Below, piece after piece: positions 5,832 to 8,919 of a stretch of 8,919 bases of DNA. Source of the stretch: Thermoplasmata archaeon (GTDB lineage: Archaea > Thermoplasmatota > Thermoplasmata > Halarchaeoplasmatales > Halarchaeoplasmataceae); the NCBI GenBank assembly GCA_019594025.1, contig JAFDUB010000068.1, positions 1 through 8,919 of the forward strand, given 5' to 3'. Position numbers and translations under genes: made by a program. Within the stretch, counting starts at the first letter, position 1. Each line of letters opens with the position of its first letter. Below the pieces are notes generated by a model. It saw nothing but the letters and a program-made list of their open reading frames with translations, searched no databases and had not been told where the DNA came from.

Positions 5832-6710
5832 CTAGAAGCCGTACTTTTCACACTTCTCGTCAACATCCTGCTGTATCTTTTTTATATGTTCTTCTGAAAG
5901 ATGGCTGAAACGTCTCTGTGGTTTCAAGTATTCTTCTACTGGCTTTCTCTTTTTCGGCTTTTGGGTAACCTTCAGATTGCAAATGTCTCCGTCTTCAGCT
6001 TCCCATAGTACAAAAACACCGGTCTCCACAGCAAGTCTAGCTATCTCAATTGTATCATCACTGCCGTGTCTCCAACCGGTCGGGCATGGGGCGAACACGT
6101 GTAGGAAAGCCGGACCTTTGGTTTCTATTGCCTTCTTTACCTTCTTCTTCAGGTCGTTTATGTACGCTATAGAAGCGGTGGCGGTGTATGGAATTCCATG
6201 GGCTGCACATATGGCCGCTATCGGTTTCTTTGGCCTGCTTTCACCTATACTGAGTTTACCTGCTGGTGAGGTTGTAGTACTTGCTCCGTAAGGAGTTGAA
6301 CTGCACCGCTGTATACCTGTGTTCATGTACGCTTCGTTGTCAACACACACATAGGTAATATCATGTCCTCTTTCAAGCATACCTGAAAGTGCTTGGAAAC
6401 CTATGTCGAAGGTTCCTCCGTCTCCACCGAAGGCCATAACATTTACTCCTTCTTTTTTACCCAGTTCTTTGAGAGCAACTTCAACGCCGGAAGCCACGCT
6501 TGCTGAGTTCTCAAAGGCCGCGTGTATGAGCGGTATCTCCCAAGCAGTTTCGGGATATCCCGTTGAAATAACCTCCAGACAGCCTGTACAGATGGTTGCG
6601 ATGGTGTTCGGCCCTGCGACTTTCAATATCTGTCTGACCGCGGTTCCTTCTCCACAACCTGCACAAGCTCTATGACCGGGAGCAAAAAGTTCTAGTTCTT
6701 CTTCTGCCAT
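5832..6710 (-). CDS. porB: Pyruvate:ferredoxin oxidoreductase, beta subunit
   Basis: A 292-residue thiamine-pyrophosphate subunit of the cytoplasmic enzyme that converts pyruvate and CoA to acetyl-CoA, CO2 and reduced ferredoxin, or runs the reverse in carbon fixation. Expected ligands of the proximal 4Fe-4S cluster are C16 and C19 in CAGCGEG, C44 in CTGC, and C209 in APCPTGWR. The thiamine-diphosphate/magnesium motif runs from GGDGG (95-99) to DNEAYMNTG (124-132). STPYGASTTTSPAGK is a characteristic pyruvate-type beta-subunit stretch. The ATG at 6710 is preferred to the GTG at 6719 because GAGGTGAT lies just before it, and that GTG is part of the ribosome-binding site. It is the last gene of the operon, followed by a T-rich terminator. 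Pyruvate as substrate is inferred from motif similarity and the four-subunit layout. Confidence 0.95.
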   Translation of the reverse strand: MAEEELELFAPGHRACAGCGEGTAVRQILKVAGPNTIATICTGCLEVISTGYPETAWEIPLIHAAFENSASVASGVEVALKELGKKEGVNVMAFGGDGGTFDIGFQALSGMLERGHDITYVCVDNEAYMNTGIQRCSSTPYGASTTTSPAGKLSIGESRPKKPIAAICAAHGIPYTATASIAYINDLKKKVKKAIETKGPAFLHVFAPCPTGWRHGSDDTIEIARLAVETGVFVLWEAEDGDICNLKVTQKPKKRKPVEEYLKPQRRFSHLSEEHIKKIQQDVDEKCEKYGF

Positions 6711-6714
6711 TTTT

Positions 6715-6722
6715 ATCACCTC
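6715..6722 (-). promoter_or_regulatory. Shine-Dalgarno of porB containing the porA stop codon
   Basis: The minus strand reads GAGGTGAT, 4 bases before the porB ATG at 6710. The porA stop TGA (6718-6716) lies inside it, so a ribosome ending porA is placed on the porB initiation site. The site also explains why the in-frame GTG at 6719 is not the likely start. Confidence 0.7.
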
Positions 6723-7912
6723 AATACATCCTTGTTAACGTTAATCCATTCAACTGGTTTCTTCACTTCTCCAGCCTCCACCGCTTTCTTTGTTTTCTCG
6801 TACATCTCTTCGAAGTTCTTTACGAAGACTTCTCGTCCACCCAAACCGGTTATGAAGTTCTTCATTATCGGTTTCTTTTTCTCGTTGGTAAATGTCGCTG
6901 CAAGATCAGCATACACTGCGCCGAAAGCACCTGGAGATATGTTTCTATCTACAACTGCAACACCGTCTACGTCTGCCAGTATGTCGTGGAGTTCGGGTGA
7001 CGGGAACGGTCTGAACACTGTAAGTTTTATCAAACCTACCTTTTTACCTTCTTTTCTGAGCTTCTTTACGGCTTCTTTAGCGGTACCGGTCATGGAGCCC
7101 ATGGTTATTAGCACTATGTCTGCATCCTCACAATCGTAGGTTGTTACTTTGTTGTACTCTCTGCCGAATCTTTCTTCAAATTCGTCGAATATTTCGTCGA
7201 TCACTTTTCTGCTGGTTTCGATAGCATCGGTCTGAGCCTGCTTGAATTCTTGGTAATATTCGGGAGTACCGAATGAACCAAAGGTCGAAGGTTCTTTCGG
7301 ATCTAATTTACCGTGAGGTGGTTCATAGGGAGGCAGGAAATCATCTACGTCCTCCTGAGCGGAGACCATCACACCTTCGATAGTGTGAGTCAGTACGAAA
7401 GCGTCGATTCCTACCATTACCGGAAGTAGCACTCTTTCATCCTCTCCGATTCTAAAAGCGTTTATCACTAAATCAAGTCCTTCTTGATTGTTCTCAGCGT
7501 AAAACTGCAGCCAGCCAGAATCTCTCGATGCGATGGTATCTTGATGATCACACCATATGTTGATCGGTGCTGAAAGCGCTCTGTTACCGACCGCCATCAC
7601 GATCGGTAAGCGCATACCCGAAGCAACGAAAAGCATCTCGTGCATTAAGGCTACACCCTGTGATGCCGAGGCGGTACATACACGTGCACCGGTTGCGGAA
7701 GCGCCGATACAAGCGCTCATAGCCGAATGTTCGCTTTCAACATTGATCATGGATGCATCCAATTCTCCGTCGGCAACGAATTCGGACATCTTTTCCGGGA
7801 ATAAGGTGGACGGAGTTATCGGATAGGCGGGTATAACGTTGGGTCTGCACAGCTTCGCACCCATCGCCGTTGCCATGTTTCCTTTGATCGTCATAGCTTT
7901 TTGTTCTCCCAT
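6716..7912 (-). CDS. porA: Pyruvate:ferredoxin oxidoreductase, alpha subunit
   Basis: A 398-residue alpha subunit that forms the substrate and thiamine pyrimidine-binding half of the active site with PorB. The family motif YPITPST is at 30-36. VESEHSAMSA (58-67) carries the glutamate expected to activate the cofactor, and ASASQG (81-86) follows. GNRALSAPINIWCDHQD (109-125) is a strongly conserved pyruvate-oxidoreductase segment. The second half holds a transketolase C-terminal-like domain (VLITMGSMTGTAKEAVKKLR, then RPFPSPEL). Length is normal for the archaeal four-subunit enzyme. The reading frame is open upstream to 7990, but that part overlaps porD and looks non-homologous. The ATG at 7912, starting MGEQKAMTIKGN, has GTGAT 4 bases before it and matches the family start. 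Five bases separate it from the porD stop and five separate its own stop from porB. Confidence 0.95.
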   Translation of the reverse strand: MGEQKAMTIKGNMATAMGAKLCRPNVIPAYPITPSTLFPEKMSEFVADGELDASMINVESEHSAMSACIGASATGARVCTASASQGVALMHEMLFVASGMRLPIVMAVGNRALSAPINIWCDHQDTIASRDSGWLQFYAENNQEGLDLVINAFRIGEDERVLLPVMVGIDAFVLTHTIEGVMVSAQEDVDDFLPPYEPPHGKLDPKEPSTFGSFGTPEYYQEFKQAQTDAIETSRKVIDEIFDEFEERFGREYNKVTTYDCEDADIVLITMGSMTGTAKEAVKKLRKEGKKVGLIKLTVFRPFPSPELHDILADVDGVAVVDRNISPGAFGAVYADLAATFTNEKKKPIMKNFITGLGGREVFVKNFEEMYEKTKKAVEAGEVKKPVEWINVNKDVLR

Positions 7913-7916
7913 GTAT

Positions 7917-7921
7917 ATCAC
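7917..7921 (-). promoter_or_regulatory. Shine-Dalgarno of porA containing the porD stop codon
   Basis: GTGAT on the minus strand ends 4 bases before the porA ATG at 7912 and includes the porD stop TGA (7920-7918). A second purine-rich stretch, GGAGGAG, lies slightly further upstream in the end of porD. The arrangement repeats that at the porA/porB junction. Confidence 0.55.
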
Positions 7922-8184
7922 TTCTCCTCCTTTACCATAACAATTGCTTTTACGGGACATTCGTTTGCACAAATACCGCATCCCTTGCAATAGTCCAAAT
8001 CGATTTCTATACCTTCCTCAGTCTTTTTTATCGCTGCGTCGGGGCAGTAATCGAAGCACTTGTAACATTTGATACATTTATCCAGGTCGACTTCGGGACA
8101 CATGGTCCTCCATCCACCTGTTTTGTACTCCTTTGAACTGCCGTGTTTTTTATTGATCGCACCTATAGTTATCTTAACGGTCAT
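7918..8184 (-). CDS. porD: Pyruvate:ferredoxin oxidoreductase, delta subunit (2[4Fe-4S] ferredoxin)
   Basis: An 88-residue bacterial-type ferredoxin subunit that passes electrons from the catalytic subunits to soluble ferredoxin. Two classical cluster-binding motifs are complete: C37, C40, C43 with C47 (CIKCYKCFDYCP), and C66, C69, C72 with C76 (CKGCGICANECP). The N-terminal segment with TGGWRT before the first cluster is typical of PorD and distinguishes it from a free ferredoxin. One additional cysteine, C29 in RTMCPEV, lies just before the first motif, where I expect a non-cysteine residue in many relatives. The ATG is 4 bases after the porC stop. The order gamma-delta-alpha-beta is the usual archaeal one. 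Confidence 0.95.
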   Translation of the reverse strand: MTVKITIGAINKKHGSSKEYKTGGWRTMCPEVDLDKCIKCYKCFDYCPDAAIKKTEEGIEIDLDYCKGCGICANECPVKAIVMVKEEK

Positions 8185-8188
8185 GTTC

Positions 8189-8737
8189 TCATACTCCTTT
8201 CACCTTTTCATAAGCCTCTTTTGCTGCCTTGCGGTTGTTTTCGATCTTAACGGGAACGTTGTCCGCTATGGCCTCGAATAGGGATTCTAGCTCTACATTC
8301 CCAACCACCCGGGAATACGCACCCAATATAGATGTGTTAACGATAGGGTTAGTTTCCGTACCCAATCCGTTCTCAACCGCGATGGCTGTAGCGTCAACAG
8401 TGTATACGTCGGCACCATCAAAATCGAAGGCCGACGGATCTTTCGCACTGTTTAATATTATTTTACCAACCGGCTTCAGTCCCTTGGTTACATCTATAAC
8501 ATCTAGAAGGCTCGTATCCAGCACTACGACCACGTCGGGCTCGTAGATCTGTGTTTTTATGTCTATCGGTTTCTCGTCTATCCTTGTGAAGGCGGCTACC
8601 GGGGCACCTCTTCGCTCTACACCGAACATCGGAAAAGCCTGAACGTCTTTGCCTTCCCGGAATGCCGCATCTGCGAGGGTGTTGGCAGCGGTTACTGCCC
8701 CTTGTCCTCCACGTCCGTGGAATCTCACTTCATACAT
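8189..8737 (-). CDS. porC: Pyruvate:ferredoxin oxidoreductase, gamma subunit
   Basis: A 182-residue gamma subunit of the four-subunit pyruvate oxidoreductase. It starts MYEVRFHGRGGQG, where the glycine-rich turn is the family hallmark. FPMFGVERRGAPV follows near residues 36-48, then DVVVVLDTSLLD and NTSILGAYSRV. This domain is fused into the single chain in bacterial homodimeric enzymes and helps form the CoA-binding part of the complex. The frame is open with an ATG at 8767, but that ATG is only about 13 bases from the TATA box and so upstream of the predicted transcription start. The ATG at 8737 has a GGAGAGG ribosome-binding site 5 bases before it and matches homologues, giving a leader of about 18 bases. 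It is the first gene of the operon. Some annotation schemes call this subunit porG. Confidence 0.94.
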   Translation of the reverse strand: MYEVRFHGRGGQGAVTAANTLADAAFREGKDVQAFPMFGVERRGAPVAAFTRIDEKPIDIKTQIYEPDVVVVLDTSLLDVIDVTKGLKPVGKIILNSAKDPSAFDFDGADVYTVDATAIAVENGLGTETNPIVNTSILGAYSRVVGNVELESLFEAIADNVPVKIENNRKAAKEAYEKVKGV

Positions 8738-8775
8738 GATTTCCTCTCCATTCGTACCGAAGGACATAAACGTGC

Positions 8776-8783
8776 ATAATAAA
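8776..8783 (-). promoter_or_regulatory. TATA box of the porCDAB operon
   Basis: The minus strand reads TTTATTAT, preceded by CGGAAGA, a plausible TFB recognition element. Transcription is expected to start near 8755, giving a short leader that carries the porC ribosome-binding site. No other good promoter is seen before porD, porA or porB. Confidence 0.6.
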
Positions 8784-8801
8784 TCTTCCGATTGTTTCTC
8801 T

Positions 8802-8807
8802 AAAAAA
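8802..8807 (-). terminator. Short T-run after the MarC-like gene
   Basis: Six consecutive Ts on the minus strand lie about 20 bases after the stop codon of the partial upstream gene and before the por promoter. This is a weak candidate for an archaeal T-stretch terminator that would separate the two transcripts. Confidence 0.35.
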
Positions 8808-8826
8808 CCGATTTCGTAAGCGGACT

Positions 8827-8919
8827 TTAAACGAAATATAGATTGTTGAATCCAGTTATCACCATGTTCACACCGATTGCCCCTATGAAGAATCCGTTCA
8901 ATCTGAGGAATATACCCAA
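8827..8919 (-). CDS. Probable MarC-family membrane protein, C-terminal end (cut by window edge)
   Basis: Only the last 30 codons are in the window. They read as one hydrophobic helix: LGIFLRLNGFFIGAIGV, followed by NMVITGFNNLYFV. The pattern R-L-x-G-x-x-x-x-A-I-x-V-x-M-x-x-x-G matches the last membrane segment of the MarC/UPF0056 family of multi-pass inner-membrane proteins, whose function is not established. The gene runs towards the por operon on the same strand, with 89 bases between its stop and the porC start. That gap holds a T-run and the por promoter, so it is probably a separate transcript. The assignment rests on a short stretch and could be another membrane family. Confidence 0.55.
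   Translation of the reverse strand: MGIFLRLNGFFIGAIGVNMVITGFNNLYFV

Noticed and set aside
6732..7139. Plus-strand open frame of about 135 codons opposite porA
   Set aside because: Its serine/phenylalanine/threonine-rich translation is the usual shadow of a lysine- and glutamate-rich gene on the other strand. porA is unambiguous.
7913..7990. Upstream extension of porA by 26 residues
   Set aside because: It lies entirely across the end of porD and the gap, its sequence looks unlike PorA proteins, and the ATG at 7912 has a well-placed ribosome-binding site and the family N-terminus.
8738..8767. Upstream start of porC giving 10 more residues
   Set aside because: The ATG at 8767 is about 13 bases from the TATA box and so upstream of the expected transcription start. 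The added residues translate the leader and ribosome-binding site.
1..8919. Mobile elements, CRISPR arrays, rRNA or tRNA genes
   Set aside because: I saw no transposase, integrase, regularly spaced repeats, terminal inverted repeats or tRNA cloverleaf. All spaces between genes are under 100 bases and are explained by promoters and terminators.

Overview
This 8.9 kb window is archaeal chromosome, most likely from an anaerobic member of the Euryarchaeota in the broad sense. The threonyl-tRNA synthetase is the long archaeal form with an N-terminal editing domain. Genes are preceded by TATA-box promoters about 25 bases from the start. Shine-Dalgarno sites are of the GGTGAT type, and several genes look leaderless. 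A four-subunit pyruvate:ferredoxin oxidoreductase points to ferredoxin-based anaerobic metabolism. Nothing in the window lets me name a genus. I see no phage, transposon, CRISPR, rRNA or tRNA sequence; this looks like ordinary core chromosome with a few poorly understood small genes.

Layout from the left. Positions 1-116 (minus) hold the start of a ThiS/MoaD-like sulfur-carrier protein cut by the window edge. Positions 150-578 (minus) hold a COG1325-type predicted RNA-binding/exosome-associated protein. A compact shared promoter at about 595-610 separates it from a divergent two-gene plus-strand operon: an LsrF-family class I aldolase/thiolase (648-1436) and a zinc-dependent medium-chain dehydrogenase (1440-2465). 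This pair may act on a phosphorylated sugar or polyol, but its substrate is unknown.

Converging on that operon with a 15-base gap is a minus-strand operon read from 4823 to 2481. It encodes an eight-cysteine zinc-finger protein, a 64-residue single-pass membrane protein and threonyl-tRNA synthetase. The three genes are nearly contiguous, and the last two overlap as ATGA. From a short divergent promoter region (4824-4914), the plus strand carries an RlmE/FtsJ 2'-O-ribose RNA methyltransferase (4915-5526) and a 74-residue protein of unknown function (5559-5783).

The right third (8737 to 5832, minus) is a compact porC-porD-porA-porB operon encoding gamma, delta, alpha and beta subunits. It has its own TATA promoter near 8780 and a T-rich terminator near 5800. 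The enzyme interconverts pyruvate plus CoA with acetyl-CoA, CO2 and reduced ferredoxin. At the right edge (8827-8919, minus) are the last 30 codons of a probable MarC-family membrane protein. The longest stretch without a gene is under 100 bases.

The least explained parts are the LsrF-like/dehydrogenase pair, the zinc-finger/membrane-peptide genes locked to thrS, and the 74-residue protein. I did not find a convincing new multi-gene system.
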